In this document: positions 52,126-64,000 of the stretch, one piece after another | Numbering within the stretch: the first letter of the stretch is position 1 | Layout: each line of letters starts with the position of its first letter | Origin: Cryptomeria japonica | Lineage: Eukaryota; Streptophyta; Pinopsida; Cupressales; Cupressaceae | NCBI RefSeq assembly: GCF_030272615.1 | Contig: NC_081408.1 | Coordinates: forward strand, 767,471,330 to 767,535,329 | Reading direction: 5' to 3' | DNA: 64,000 nucleotides | Notes under the pieces: model-generated | What the model was told of the DNA's origin: nothing | Seen by the model: only the letters and a program-made list of their open reading frames with translations | Databases searched by the model: none | Translations under genes and position numbers: made by a program

Positions 52126-53799
52126 CAAAAGTTAATGTACTAAACATACATAATTAAATTCTAATAAAATATTTATTTAATTAAAATTAAAATTAAAACT
52201 CCAAATCCCCTTAAAAACCTTTAATCAAAATTAATTATTTTTAATAAATAAAACTCAAAATATTACATCTAATTGCCGAGCATGATTAATACTAATGTAG
52301 TTTTTGAATAATGCCTTTTCATTGTCCACTTCATAAATCAATGTGCCAAACACTATTCGAGAAAAATTCGAAGTTAGTACATCACGTAAAAACCATGAGT
52401 TAGTTCGGTCACAAAAAGACCCTACTAAATATATCATTTTTCAGTATGGAGAATGTCTTATGAATGAAGGAAAAGTTTTAAATCTCATTAAAAATATATC
52501 ATTTTTAACATTATCTGACAACTGGCTCATCTGGTATTTTACAATTTCATGTACTCTCTCATCTTTTGTACTAATATAAAGAGCATAAATAAAGTTTTTA
52601 GGCTTAGAAGGTTAAATGGGCTCTCGAAAGGGAAATGCCTAAACTAGCTCAGCTTAATCAAAACCCATTACATTTTAAAGCTTCACTTAGCTTACGAGTA
52701 TGTTCAGTAAACAGGGTTTACAATGTAGTTGAATATTTTCTCTCTGTCTCGATATAATTTTCTGTTGTTTTACCCTTTCCTTGCTTGTTTAAAATATAAA
52801 TGAGTTATATTTGTAACAGTTTCTCTCTTTTTATTTCCCTAAAAATTAGAGGTCTGCGCTCAAGACTAGACCATTATCTCAAAGTGAGTCTTGTCTTGAA
52901 TATTTCTCTTAGCTTGAATATTTCTTCAAATCTCTAATATTTATAGACAGTGCAAAAGTCTTGGTTTAATTTGAATATATACTACTTTGCAGATATGAGG
53001 ACCGAGAGAAAATCAACTCGATCGAACTGGCTATTTGTCCAATTTCACTTCAATTCTCAATGCACAAAAACCCAATCATATGAATTTTGTTATATTTTTG
53101 TAAATAACACATCATTATAAAATGCAATGAAGAAAGTTGAATTATACTACTTTAATAGACATAAAAAAAAATCTACCCATTTTTTAAATGATTAAACAAC
53201 TCTTACATATTTTTAAATATAATATTATATCTTTCATGTCTTAATATCTAATATTCAATAATATCTATTAACAAAAGAATGTCATAACCAATTAAAAGTA
53301 TCATTAAATACATTCAAAATATGTAATTGATGAAAGAAAAGAATAGTGAATAACTCACACAAAATTTGGTTTAGATTGACCATACTAACACCTCAAGTTT
53401 TCTTGCATTCACTTTACCAAAACCCATATCTAAAATGTCATTGACGTAAAATTTATAAACACAAAACAAAGTTTGCTTAGGAAAGAAAGCAACGTATTCA
53501 AAATCGGTTCAGATGGTAAATGAAATATAGCTTTAAAAATTTAGGAATGAACTTAAATAGGGTAAAAGGGATGGCCTCATCCACAATATTAAACTATTTA
53601 CTATTTACATTTTGCTTGCCTTTTTTTTTCATAATTTAGCTATTTCATTACATTTAGAAGTCGTCTGAACATAATAATGTGGAAATAAAAATCTTTAAAT
53701 ATTGATTAAATATTAAAAAAATTAAAATATTATTATATTTTTAATAATTTATAGTATTATATTAATTATATTTATAATCTTATATATATATATGAAGGG
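52126..53799. other. AT-rich non-coding DNA, copy B
   Basis: Matches 6501-6827 and then, after 52430, jumps to the equivalent of 15656-17837. The 8.8-kb LINE-bearing block and the 811-bp stretch 16286-17096 of copy A are absent. No gene. Confidence 0.85.
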
Positions 53800-56700
53800 G
53801 TAAAAACTTTATTAAGAATTAGAAAAGAGTACTACAATCACAACTAGGGGACCCAGCCCCAAAAACTTAAGAATCAAAACTATAAATCCAAGAACAAAAC
53901 CAACTATCTTCCAGATTCCTATCCTCCTCAAGGAGTTGATCCAAATCCTGACGTAACTCAAGGACATCTGCATCCAATCCTCAATCTTCCAGCCATCATC
54001 ATGCTCGGAAGCCAATTTGGCCAAACAGTCAGCTACTTGATTCCACTCCCTCAGAATATGAACAAATGAAACCTCCTCCATTTAGCAACTAACCTGAAGA
54101 ACTCGCTGAACAACCAAGGCTAACTGCCAATTAATATCAGACCTTATCTTAATCAACAAGTTAATCAAGATCTAAGAATTAGCCTCACAAATAACCCTTC
54201 GCCATCCCAAGGCACAAGCCCTCTCTACATCATAAAGAATTGCCAAACCCTCCATGAGATTAACAATCTTCTCCCCCTCATGAACTGAGAAAATATATAT
54301 CATCAAACCCTCTACATCCCTAGCAGCCCCACCAATCCTAGCAGGTCTAGGGTTGCCTCTAGAAGAACCATCAGTGTTGATTCTCAAAACACCAGCTGGA
54401 GGAGGTAGTCACCGACCCATCCTCTGCACTCTCCTGTACCCAATCTTGTATCTCTTGAAACCTCCATAAAATGACTAAATCCCTTGTAGACCAAGTCTTT
54501 CCATCAACTGTGCATCCCCTTTCCCCAAGGGGAAAACCACTTCACTCTTAGGTGCAACCATCTCTTGTATCATACCTAACATGCACATCCACTCTTGCTG
54601 ACCTATCAAATTCACACCATAAAATATCCTAGGATTTCGCTCCAACCAAATTTGCCATAGAAGAAAAGTAGGTCCAACATACCAGACATCCTACAAAAAG
54701 GAGGTCATCAAGGGGGGCCTTCCCATACTATCCCAGAACTCCACCAAAGAGGAAGCATGAACACAAGGTTGTCTCCAAACTTCCCACCACCAATGCCAAA
54801 GTTGCATAACAAAGGAGCACCTGATGGACAAGTGCAAGGAATCTTCCTCGTCTTTCCTACATAGAACACAAATAGAAGGCCCTTGAAAACCATGTTTACG
54901 TATATTATCCCAAGTCAAGCAACTATTCCAAGCCAAAGTCTAGACAGAAATTAGATTTTGACCACAAGATCTTATTCCACACCCTCTTCCACCAATTAAC
55001 CTCTGCCCTAGCTAGCTTTTGAGCCAATAACCCCTGATAACCAGAAGCAACAAAGTAGATCCTCTTAGAATTATGGGTCCATGCCTGAATGTCTTCTTCC
55101 GGGAGAGAACTACAATGCCTACTACACAAAATCTTGTGAAGCTCAACACTCTCCTCTTGCATTCCCATATCTAGCCACTTAGCGAGATCCTTCCAACAAG
55201 CCCTCACCAAATAGTCATAAAAGGAGAAGGACTTGAATTCACTCACCCTATCCCAACCAGCTACAAGAAATCTTTAGCGCAAAGGAATCAAGTGAGGAAA
55301 CTGTGAGGTAAGAGGAGGGAAACCATCCCAAGAATCTGACCAAAAAAGGGCTTCAGTACCCCACCTACAGATCCAAATAAACCATCCTTGATGAGGTTTT
55401 CACGCTTCTACAAAGTATTCCAAATCACCAAACCTTTCCCCACAAGAGGGTATCTAGGAATATCATAATGAGGAGCTCCAGGAAAATATTTATGAGCAAT
55501 TATTCTAGCCCACAAATGATCTTGCTCCACACACCATCTCCAGAAAAGCTTAGCAAACACAACTTCTCTGAACAATGTTGATTGACTGAGCCCCAACCCT
55601 CCATATTGCTTTGGACTGCACACATCTTCCCACATTACCAAGATCCACTTGGAGGACCCCAATCATCCTCCCCATAAAAACTCTCTCTCCAAAGAATCCA
55701 ACTCCTTAAGGAACCCCACCAGAGCCACCTAAAGCATACACCTATAAGTAGGGAGATTCTTCGCAATCGGCTTTAGAAGATGAACCCGCCCAGCAAAAGA
55801 TAGCCATCTATGTGTCCAATGAGTGAATTTCATCCAGAACTTGTCAATAATACCCTGCCAAGAACCCTTGGGAAGACGACCAACAGATATTCAAATACCC
55901 AAATAAGTAAAAGGAATGGTCCCAACCTGAAACCTCAATATATTAGCAATTCTTCTCTAGATGGGTACTAGAGTATTGAAGAAAAAAATGGAGGATTTAT
56001 CCTCATTAATCAATTGTCTTGAAGCCACAAGATATATGTCCACCAACTACCTTAAAGAAGTAGCCTCCCTAGCAGTAGCCATGCCCATCAAGGCAGTATC
56101 ATCAACAAACTACAAATGAGACTGCAAAAGCAAATCTCCACCCCAGCACCTGAATGATGCCTAACTCAACATTTCTTTTCAACAAATGTCCAAGCCCCTC
56201 AACAAGAAGTAGAAATAAGTATGGGCAGAGAGGATCCCCTTAGCGTATACTCCTAGAAGCCCCAAAAAAGATCATAGTGGTCTCCATTTATCAACACTGA
56301 GAAGGACACTAAAGTAAAACAACTCATGACCCATTGGATCCACTCCTCACAAAACCAAAAAGCAACCAAGATCTTACGCAGGAAGGACCATTTAACTCTG
56401 TCATAAGCTTTATCCATATCCAACTTTATGAACATCATCTTCTTGTGGGAGCTAGCCATGGAATGAATAGTCTCTGTAGCAATAACAACTCCATCCAGAA
56501 TTTTTCGACCCTCAACAAATCCACTATGTTCCTTTGAGATTAACCCCTTAAGCCACTTCTTCAACCTCTCAGCCATTAATTTTGAAATAATTTCATATGT
56601 CACATTGCAAAGGGAAATAGGTTGAAACCAAGTTAGCCTATTCGCCCTTTCACACTTGGGAATGAGAGCAATGAAAGTAGAATTAAAAGCTCTTAACATC

Positions 56701-57062
56701 TATTTTCTCTTCTCAAACTCCTGGACAACCACCAAAAGATCCAACTTTATAATTTCCCAGAATTCTTGAAAAAAACTCTATCAAGAAACCATCAAACCAG
56801 GAGCTTTCCCTCTCTTAATCTGAAACACAATCCCCTCCAGCTCATCAAGAGAAATCTCTCTCATTAGATACTCAATTCTTATTAAGTTCTGATTAAGTTC
56901 TGATTAATTTTTTATAATTTCCCAAAATTCTTGAAAAAAACTCTATCAAGAAACCATCAAACCAAGAGCTTTCCCTCTCTTAATCTGAAACACAATCCCC
57001 TCTAGCTCATCAAGAGAAATCTCTCTCATTAGATACTCAATTCTAATTTAATTCTAATTAAG
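53800..57062 (-). mobile_element. 5'-truncated L1-type LINE, copy B
   Basis: Counterpart of 17838-21116. It keeps RNase H (LRINTDGSSRGNPRPA at 54387, HILREWNQVADCLAKLASE at 54060), the zinc-finger region (CVLCRKDEEDSLHLSIRC at 54880), ORF2 middle blocks (55662-54923) and RT. The 165-bp internal duplication is at 56746 and 56911. Confidence 0.88.
56253..56699 (-). pseudogene. LINE reverse transcriptase palm, copy B
   Basis: An uninterrupted 148-residue stretch: STFIALIPKCERANRL, PISLCNVTYEIISKLMAERL, EHSGFVEGRKILDGVVIATE and MMFIKLDMDKAYDRVKW. Copy A has the same region split by a frameshift. The following RGIHQGDP box is hit by a CAA-to-TAA change here but not in copy A. Confidence 0.9.
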
Positions 57063-57122
57063 TTTTGATTTTTTTTTTTTTGTGTGCATGTAGGTACATC
57101 TTGTAACTGCTTTTAATGGTGG

Positions 57123-57228
57123 AGATCTAATTTATCTAGATCGCTTTTGAAACTACGGAGATCTAATTTATCTAGATTGCTTTTGAAACTATGAAGATCT
57201 AATTTATCTAGATCGCTTTTGAAACTGC
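57123..57228. repeat. 36-bp tandem repeat, three units, copy B
   Basis: Units start at 57123, 57159 and 57195, as in copy A, so the repeat number has not changed since duplication. Confidence 0.92.
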
Positions 57229-57299
57229 TTTTAATACATCTTAGATTGGATCAAACTTATATAATACTTTAGATTTCAGAATATTGGGTTCTTTAATAT

Positions 57300-59125
57300 A
57301 TAGATTTAAGACACGCATACATGTTCTAATGTACATGCATGATGCCTTAGGATCACATAATATGACCCCTTGGGACACCTTGTGATCCTATGGGGTCATA
57401 AATGTACATGGTCCTAGAAGGGGTTGAATGCATGAGTTAGAGTGCATGCACATGTGTGACAGGCCTTTAGGACCACATTGTGTCCTAAGGGGTCATATGT
57501 GATCCTAAGGGGTCACGCATGTGTTCTAACACATGCATGACCCCTTAGGACCATATATGAGCCCTTTTAACATCCTATACTTAGTGTATACAATATACCC
57601 TAACTACTAAGATGTTAAAAGGGCTCATATGTGGTCCTAAGGGGTCACACATGTGTTCTAACACATGTGTGACCCCTTAGGACAACATATGACCCCTTAG
57701 AACACAATGTGGTCCTAGTAAAGGCACGTCACACACATGCACATGTTCTAACTCTTGGTATAATATGGACATGGCTTAAAATGGGATGCAGGCCTAATTC
57801 GGACATGTGGCAAGAAAGGGGGTCAAACTAAATTATAGGACACATGTGGCTTAAAAGGGGAATGAATTTGAAAATAGGAGATGGCTTAAGGGGATATGTG
57901 CATGTGTTCTAGAATGTACATGTGTGACCCCTTAGGACCACATATGATCCAGGCTTAGAACACAATGTGGTCCTAAAGGCCCATCACACACATGCATGTA
58001 TTCTCACTCATGGTATAATATGGACATGGCTTAAAAGGGGATGCAAGCCTAATTGGGACATGTGGAAAGAAAGGGGATCAAACTAAATTGTAGGACATGT
58101 GGCTTAAAAGGGGAATGAATTTGAAAGTACATGTGTGACCCCTTAGGACCACATATGACCCCTTAGGGTAACTATGTGATCCTATGGGGTTATACACATA
58201 TACATGGTCCTATAAGGGGTTGAACGCATGAGTTAGTTCACGTGTGCATGTGTGACAACCCTTTAGGACAACATTGTGTTCTAAGGGACCATCAATTATT
58301 CCCCAACTACTAGGATGGTAAAAGGGCTCATATGTGGTCCTAAGGGGTCACGCATGTGTTCTAACAAATGCGTGACCCCTTAGGATCACATATATGACCC
58401 CTTAGAACACAATGTGGTCCTAAAGGCCCATCATAGATGCACGCATTCTAACTCATGTGTTCAACCCCTTAGAACCATGTACATGTATGACCCCATAGGA
58501 TCGTGCATAGTGTCCTAAGGGGTCATGTATGTGGTCCTAAGGGGTCACACATGTACTTTATAATGTGCATGTGAAATCCCTTAGGACCACATACATGACC
58601 CCTTTGGACACTATTCTTGATCGTATGGGGTCATATATGGTCGTAAGGGGTTGAACACGTGTTACAACACATATGTACATGACGCTTTAGGGCCACATAT
58701 TCAATGAGCCCTTGGGATACTAGGATGTTAAAAGGGCCATATGTGGTGGACTAAGGGGTCACGCATGTGTTAAAACACGAGTGACCCCTTATGACCAAAT
58801 ATGATCCCTTAGGATATGATGTGATCCTATGTGGTCATAGGGGGTATGTTGTATACACTAGATGTTAAAAGGGGCCATATGTGGTCATAAGGGGTCACGT
58901 GCATACATGTTAAAAAGCACATGCATGACCCCTTAGGACCAAATATGACCCATTAGGACATGATGTAATCCTATGGGATCATATGTGGTCCTAAGCGGTC
59001 GTGCATTTGTTAGAACACATGTGTGACCCCTTATGACTACATATGACCCCTTACAATCCATTGTGCTCCTACATGGTCATATATTAGTTCATATGGGTCA
59101 AATGGTCATGTATGTCATCCTATAA
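57300..59125. repeat. palindromic CCTAAGGGGTCA-type repeat block, copy B
   Basis: Collinear with 21355-23120 but with local differences in repeat content: for example an added segment near 58655-58680 and another near 58890-58945 where copy A has a shorter junction. The block is still evolving by gain or loss of units. Confidence 0.87.
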
Positions 59126-60395
59126 GTTTTGGTTTTTCAACATTTTCATTTTATTTTGAAAAAAGGTTTTAGTTTTACTTTTTCTACATTTTAGTTAAAT
59201 TTCTATGTTTTGGTTTTTGCTTTGGTAAATTTTAACAATGTTTTAGTTTCGTTTTTGTTGTAATTTTTTGGTTTTGGTTTTCATTTTGATTTTGTATTAA
59301 ATATTTTGGTTTTGATTTTTTGGGGGGTTTTGGTTTCGTTTCAAGGTTTTCAACATTTTTATTAAATTTATTCATCAACCATGAAAAAATAATTTTATTA
59401 AAAAAATAGTATTATTAAAACCTAGATTAACATTTTTAAAAAATCCCAATCTAATCAATTCATAAAAACAAATCATTATCAATAATTTAAAAAATAAATT
59501 TCAAACTAAATTTAACTAATTTTGAAACTAATAAACAAATTTTTAAACTAAAAACATTCTTTTCTAATGAAAAAATAATTAATATTAAACTAAAAATCTA
59601 TTTTTTTAACAAAAAAATTTAATTTTTAAACTAAAAATTTAATTTAAATATGAATTATTGAAAAAAAGGGGTGTTGAGCGTACCTGGAAGACTTGCAAGA
59701 GGCTTGCTGGCACCTTCTAGGGAGGGCTCCACTCCTTCAATCGGGATCCCATATGGCAAAAATAACCCCACTACGTGTTTAAAAAAAATTATATATTTGA
59801 AATGGGATATCGTGTTGAAATGAAACGGGATCCCATTTCATTTCAACATGGATCCATGTTTCATTTCAACATGGGATCTCGTTTGGGGTTCTAGGCTCAG
59901 GATCCCGTTTGGTTTTCAGCTTGGGATCCCATGCGTAGGCGAGATCCCAATTCGTCTCCTATTGACTCTGGTTGATTTCCACTTTTTACTAAGTCTAAAA
60001 CTTCCATATTAAGTGGCCACAACTTCTTTCACTTACCCTAAATAAAGATTCCAATACAGTAAATGGCATGTGAATTAGAGTTCCCTAGGTCAAGTTATGA
60101 AAAGATTAGTGAACAATGGTAGATTAGGGTTTTAGAGAAACATACCTATAAATAGTTAAATGTCCACCATTTTCTTGTCTTATTCACTTTTTCAATATCA
60201 AGTGTAGAGGGGTCCACATGAGTCAAGATGCCAAGTAGACAAGCACTTCAACCCACAAGGATGGAGGCCCTAAGGCGGGCTCTTAAGGAGGGTGGCCAAA
60301 CACATGAGGTACGACATCCAACTCTGATTTGTATTGAATTTTATTTTATTTATTTTTTTTGCATGTAGTCCTAGTTTGACCTATGGCCCCCCTAG
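59126..60395. other. T/A-asymmetric domain, GGATCC palindromes and promoter/exon-like unit, copy B
   Basis: Counterpart of 23121-24399: T-rich then A-rich DNA (59126-59660), the 40-bp palindrome (59811-59850), TATAAATAG near 60153, ATG at 60228 with a donor-like GAG|GTACGA, and the intact target site GG-six-C-TAGG near 60387 where copy A holds the TR-GAG element. Confidence 0.85.
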
Positions 60396-61584
60396 GTTGG
60401 GCACCATGGTCCCACCTAGGCACCATGGACCCATCTAGATGTCATGGTCTCACCTAGGCACCATGGACCCATATGGGTGTAATTGACACATATATGTTTG
60501 TTAAGTAATCATTTATAGAAAATATGTCAAATGAAGGTATGCTAGAAGTAGAATCAACATCAATTAGGTGAACATTAACAAGAATGAGATTTAAAAGAAA
60601 ATACATGACATTCACATTGAAAGATGGTCAATAGGATTCTTTGGTGGGATTAGAAGGATTATATCCAAGTCCAAATGATGACTCACATGTTTAGTTATCC
60701 AAAGGAACTTCGATTCTATGTCAACCATTGCCTCTATATCCACTCTTAGCCAAGATATGGAAATTGGGACCATAAAGAGATGCCATTTTTAAAAGATGGC
60801 AAATGAAGGTATGCTAGAAGCATAATCAACATCAATTAGGTGAGGATTAAAAAGAATGAGATTTAAAAGAAAATACATAACGTTCACATTGAAAGATGGT
60901 CAATGGGATTCTTTGGTAGGATTAGAAGGATTATATCCAAGTCCAAATGATGGTTTGCATGTGTAGTTATCCAAAAGAACTTCGATTCTATGTCAACCAT
61001 TTCCTCTTTATCCACTCTTAGCCAATATATGGAAACCGAGACCATAAATAGATGCCACTTTTGAAAGAGATGGTGGAGCCTCATACATCTCAATGCCATA
61101 AGAAGAATAACTAGAAGAACTAGAAAATTTAGTTGAAGTAGAAGCAACAATTTGGAAGATGTTGAATTTTTTGTAGAGAAGGAATAGAAAACTTTAAAGG
61201 AGATTGAGATGCAAATTTAGTTTGAAAATAACTTTGTAAGTTCTTATCAGTTGCTTCCAAAGTATACATCTCATTTTCTTAAATGAATTTAAGATTTTAA
61301 TAGAGTTGAAGGGATCACTTGCATAGAATGAATCTGAGGTCTCCCTAGAATACGGTTATATGTGAGGGTATTGAGGATGACATAGATAGGTGTAGGTAAA
61401 ATAGGACCTATCTTAGCATGCAAGGTTATTGTACCTAGTCATTGTCTACAAATACTATCAAAGACACATATAGAATGAGAATTAGGTTGAATGAGAGAAG
61501 AATTGACATTGATATTTTGCTACAAGTCAATGCTACACACATTAAGGCCAGATCCATTATCTACTAGAGTTAATCTTATAGAGA
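60396..61584 (-). pseudogene. gypsy protease fragment with 272-bp duplication, copy B
   Basis: Same content and same duplication (units at 60529 and 60801) as 32258-33448. The GCACCATGG repeats are at 60400-60478. Broken by stops. Confidence 0.75.
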
Positions 61585-62224
61585 TGTATAATATCGCCCT
61601 ATCGATATTGATTCAAGTTGCTCTAAATTTGTTGCACAAGAACTTCATGAAAAATCTGCAAGAATTTAATCTTCAAAACATCCAATGTTATGTAGACAAA
61701 TTTCAATTTTAAAACTATAATTGTAGTTTAGAACAAGCTTTGAAAATCATATGAACATTGCCATTAAATCTTCAATAGAAAAAACAATAGAAATTTATCC
61801 AATCTCAACCACAAAATTTATAGTCATATTGGAATTATAGGCAATATGAACTTGAAGCACAAAATGAGACACCTATGTGATATCTCCAACTGACAATGGG
61901 ATTTCATCCACTGCCTCCAAGCTTGAGGGTTTGCATCCTCAAACTTGCTGAAAAGCCCAAGCTTCCCAAAATTTTCCAAGAGAGAACAATAACCAAGCAT
62001 ATCAAAATGATCCTATCCATGTACTTAAATACCACATCCTTGTGACTCTTCACATATCCTCTGCCTGTCTCTTGGAATTCCTCTTTAAAAATAAAGTGAC
62101 TTTATTTTATAATTTGATGTTGACATAAAGTCACTTAAATCTTCTTTAATAAATAATTAAATTAAAAGTTGTCTTTAAAGTTATTATGTTTTGATAACTT
62201 AAAAATTAATTATTTAATTGATTT
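61585..62224 (-). repeat. left LTR of the PDS5-carrying element, copy B
   Basis: Counterpart of 33449-34088 and truncated at the same internal point, so the truncation predates the duplication. The adjacent 62225-62270 keeps the purine tract and CTTGAGGACAAGC region deleted in copy A. Confidence 0.82.
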
Positions 62225-62893
62225 CCTATCTCCTTAGAAATTGCTTGTCCTCAAGTAATACCAAGATCCCAAACAAATCTGAAAAATGTTTCAACATTCC
62301 TACGATGTATCTACATGATACAATTGAACTCAACATCCTTGCCCAATTCTACTAACTGTTGAACAATCCACAAAGAGAAAACCAAACTGCATATGTTTCT
62401 TGGATCCCATGGCCAAGTTTTAAATCTATTTTCCTCATTATCTAGAGAAGTCAACTCATTCTTAATTTCTCCTCTGTAACCCAGCATAACAACCATCTGA
62501 AAGAAATAAACTAATAATCCCACAAGCTGCAAATCCTCCCTCCAAAGAAGTGGACATCTCATACCATGACGGAATTTGATTCTCGGTATACCACTCTGTC
62601 AATCTCTTCCCATTTGGCATCCTAAACATATACAACTCATTAATTTTCGAGTTGAATGAGAAATTATATATACTCCTCACAATACAATCAAGCTAATAAG
62701 TACTCCCTTTTTTTTGTAGAGATTAATGCTCACATCTACTTGACATATACCTATCATGCTTACGTTGCTCTACTCTATCAAAACTAAAGTCTAGAAGCTT
62801 ATTATCATATGAGAACCAGTTTGCAAGCCTACTGTAACAAAAGGCATCAGCACTATTAAAATTGATAATCTTTTTTTTAACAACCTCAAGAAT
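62225..62893 (-). pseudogene. unrecognised frames next to the LTR, copy B
   Basis: The minus-strand frames 62680-62462 and 62562-62311 correspond to 34501-34132. They include RSIYNFSFNSKINELYMFRM and LTEWYTENQIPSWYEMSTSL. No domain recognised. Confidence 0.45.
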
Positions 62894-63595
62894 TCATTTT
62901 TTGACATCTACTAGTAACAACTTGTCCATCCTCACTTCCCAAATATGAAAATGACTATATTGAGCACTCACCCTCATGCTATCAACTCCCAACTTCACTA
63001 AAAAAACTATTGAAGGGAAATAATTCATAATTATAGCTTCATTCATAGCAATTATTTCGTGAAGCAAGTGGCGCTTCCTACCAAGATTACCTACATAGAG
63101 CATATCAATCTCCTTATGTTCATCAAAACCAATCAGCATACTATTGTTTGCACTTACATAGACTTCATTATCTTTGTCTTGTTTGAGAATCTTCTCATGC
63201 CCGACTTCTTCTAACATTGGAAGATCATTAATCATTTCTGTCCCATGACATAAACCACTATGAAATCTGCCCCTAGAATCTGTTATAACAGCTAATTCGA
63301 TGTGGCATATTGGAGCATCATAGAAGAATTGGTCACCAAAATTCATGAATTTTTCTTCATACTGGTCCTTTTGTTCTTCAATAACATAAAGTGCCTTATT
63401 TGAATAGAGAATGGTGCAAACATTATGCTTACTTTCATTCTCACAAAGGGTATTGATTCCTTCAACAATTTGTATGATCTCCTTGGTCTTAGAATTAAAT
63501 CCATCTTCCTTGTGAATGGCTGCAATAGAAGTCTGATATCCAACCTTATATAATGAGTAATGAGCCATGCTCAACTGTAGACAAAGCTCGTCCAC
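62894..63595 (-). CDS. unrecognised 233-residue frame, copy B
   Basis: This frame is open in copy B but broken in copy A near 34972. It is of mixed composition, without signal peptide or membrane segment: CENESKHNVCTILYSNKALY, ITDSRGRFHSGLCHGTEM and a FPSIVFLVKLGVDSMRV stretch. Upstream, the frame 63975-63571 (helical LKDKLLFIEERVMQVL, EKMKLDYLQLLMDMDLAIKF) is separated from it by what looks like a one-base shift near 63590. It belongs to an LTR element and may be another captured host sequence or an element-specific protein. No function can be assigned. Confidence 0.45.
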   Translation of the reverse strand: MDELCLQLSMAHYSLYKVGYQTSIAAIHKEDGFNSKTKEIIQIVEGINTLCENESKHNVCTILYSNKALYVIEEQKDQYEEKFMNFGDQFFYDAPICHIELAVITDSRGRFHSGLCHGTEMINDLPMLEEVGHEKILKQDKDNEVYVSANNSMLIGFDEHKEIDMLYVGNLGRKRHLLHEIIAMNEAIIMNYFPSIVFLVKLGVDSMRVSAQYSHFHIWEVRMDKLLLVDVKK

Positions 63596-64000
63596 CTCTC
63601 TTTCCTTGTCTTCTCAAACTTGATAGCAAGATCCATGTCCATTAGCAGTTGCAAGTAATCCAATTTCATCTTTTCAAAAGCTTCTTTGATTGTGCCCAAC
63701 TGAGTGCCAGTGACTCCACTTGCAACTCCCTTGTGTCTCTCCTCAATTTGAGTTTTCCAAGTAAGATTTTTGTATTTGTGAGATGCATCTTCCCTTGTTA
63801 ATACTTGCATAACTCTCTCCTCTATGAACAATAATTTGTCCTTCAAATCTTGCAATGCTAAAGGGTTTTGTTCAATTTCATCTAAGGTACATGAGCTATC
63901 ACCCATTAAATTTTCTAATTGGTTATCAATAGTAAAAACATTATCAAACTCAATTGCCTCACTAGATGATAACATGCACTCTTCATAAAGCTCTACTAGG
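63571..64000 (-). pseudogene. unrecognised acidic frame, copy B, cut by window end
   Basis: Corresponds to 35164-35830 in copy A. In copy B the junction that is a stop in copy A near 35521 reads through (GVTGTQLGTIKEAF), so the original protein joined both frames. Confidence 0.5.

Larger units (their letters stand above)
4868..64000 (+). repeat. direct segmental duplication, copy A (4868 to at least 35830) and copy B (50823-64000)
   Basis: Collinear matches between A and B are: 4868-5435 with 50823-51390; 5766-6827 with 51405-52430; 15656-16285 with 52440-53070; 17097-24399 with 53080-60395; 32251 to about 35830 with 60395-64000. Orientation is the same throughout and the order is preserved. 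Sampled stretches differ at roughly 1 base in 20. The offset falls from about 45.95 kb on the left to about 28.15 kb on the right because copy A carries insertions that B lacks. Both ends extend beyond what can be compared in the window. Confidence 0.93.

Noticed and set aside
1-64000. tRNA, rRNA or organelle-derived DNA
   Set aside because: No cloverleaf, ribosomal or plastid/mitochondrial gene sequence was recognised on reading both strands; only primer-binding-site-like fragments were seen.

Overview
This is repeat-rich nuclear DNA from a plant. The evidence is Ty1-copia and Ty3-gypsy polyproteins, L1-type LINEs carrying a C-terminal plant RNase H domain, and TTTAGGG-type telomere-like motifs. 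Long LTRs studded with ACCGGT, very high element density and no intact host gene suggest a large-genome species, possibly a gymnosperm; that last step is inference. I see no tRNA, rRNA, CRISPR or organelle segment. Almost every coding stretch belongs to a mobile element and nearly all are broken.

Layout. 1-4867: a decayed Ty1-copia element (+ strand) with its 3' LTR, inserted into a Ty3-gypsy chromovirus fragment (4868-5935, -). 5940-6500: RNase H fragment of a LINE. 6828-15655: a block holding a telo-box promoter-like stretch, an unrecognised RG-rich broken coding region and a long L1-type LINE (ORF1, endonuclease, RT, zinc-finger region, RNase H; -). 15656-17837: AT-rich DNA. 17838-21116: second LINE (-). 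21171-24395: 36-bp tandem repeat, a dense block of palindromic CCTAAGGGGTCA-type repeats, a T-rich/A-rich domain, GGATCC palindromes and a promoter/exon-like stretch. 24400-32250: a well-preserved LTR element with a 1147-residue Gag-protease frame but no RT or integrase (TR-GAG-like, -). 32251-33448: gypsy protease fragment. 33449-39293: an LTR element (-) carrying a fragment of a host PDS5 cohesin-cofactor gene and unrecognised frames. 39294-48489: mostly degenerate DNA with a large hairpin, a candidate 425-bp MITE, a copia solo LTR, microsatellites and a 567-bp duplication. 48490-51560: chromovirus pol (-). 51570-64000: a second copy of most of 4868-35830.

The largest-scale structure is a direct segmental duplication. 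Copy A (4868 to at least 35830) and copy B (50823 to the window end) are collinear at roughly 95% identity by eye. They differ by discrete events: the copia insertion and the TR-GAG insertion in A, an 8.8-kb block present only in A, and deletions in B. Copy B keeps the unoccupied TR-GAG target site with a single CCCCC, so that insertion happened after the duplication.

Nothing here works as an operon or pathway. The items most worth attention are the apparently intact gag-only element with a hairpin motif repeated in its LTRs and leader, the captured PDS5 fragment, the palindromic repeat block next to a conserved promoter/exon-like unit, and the ATGA stop-start overlap between the two LINE ORFs.
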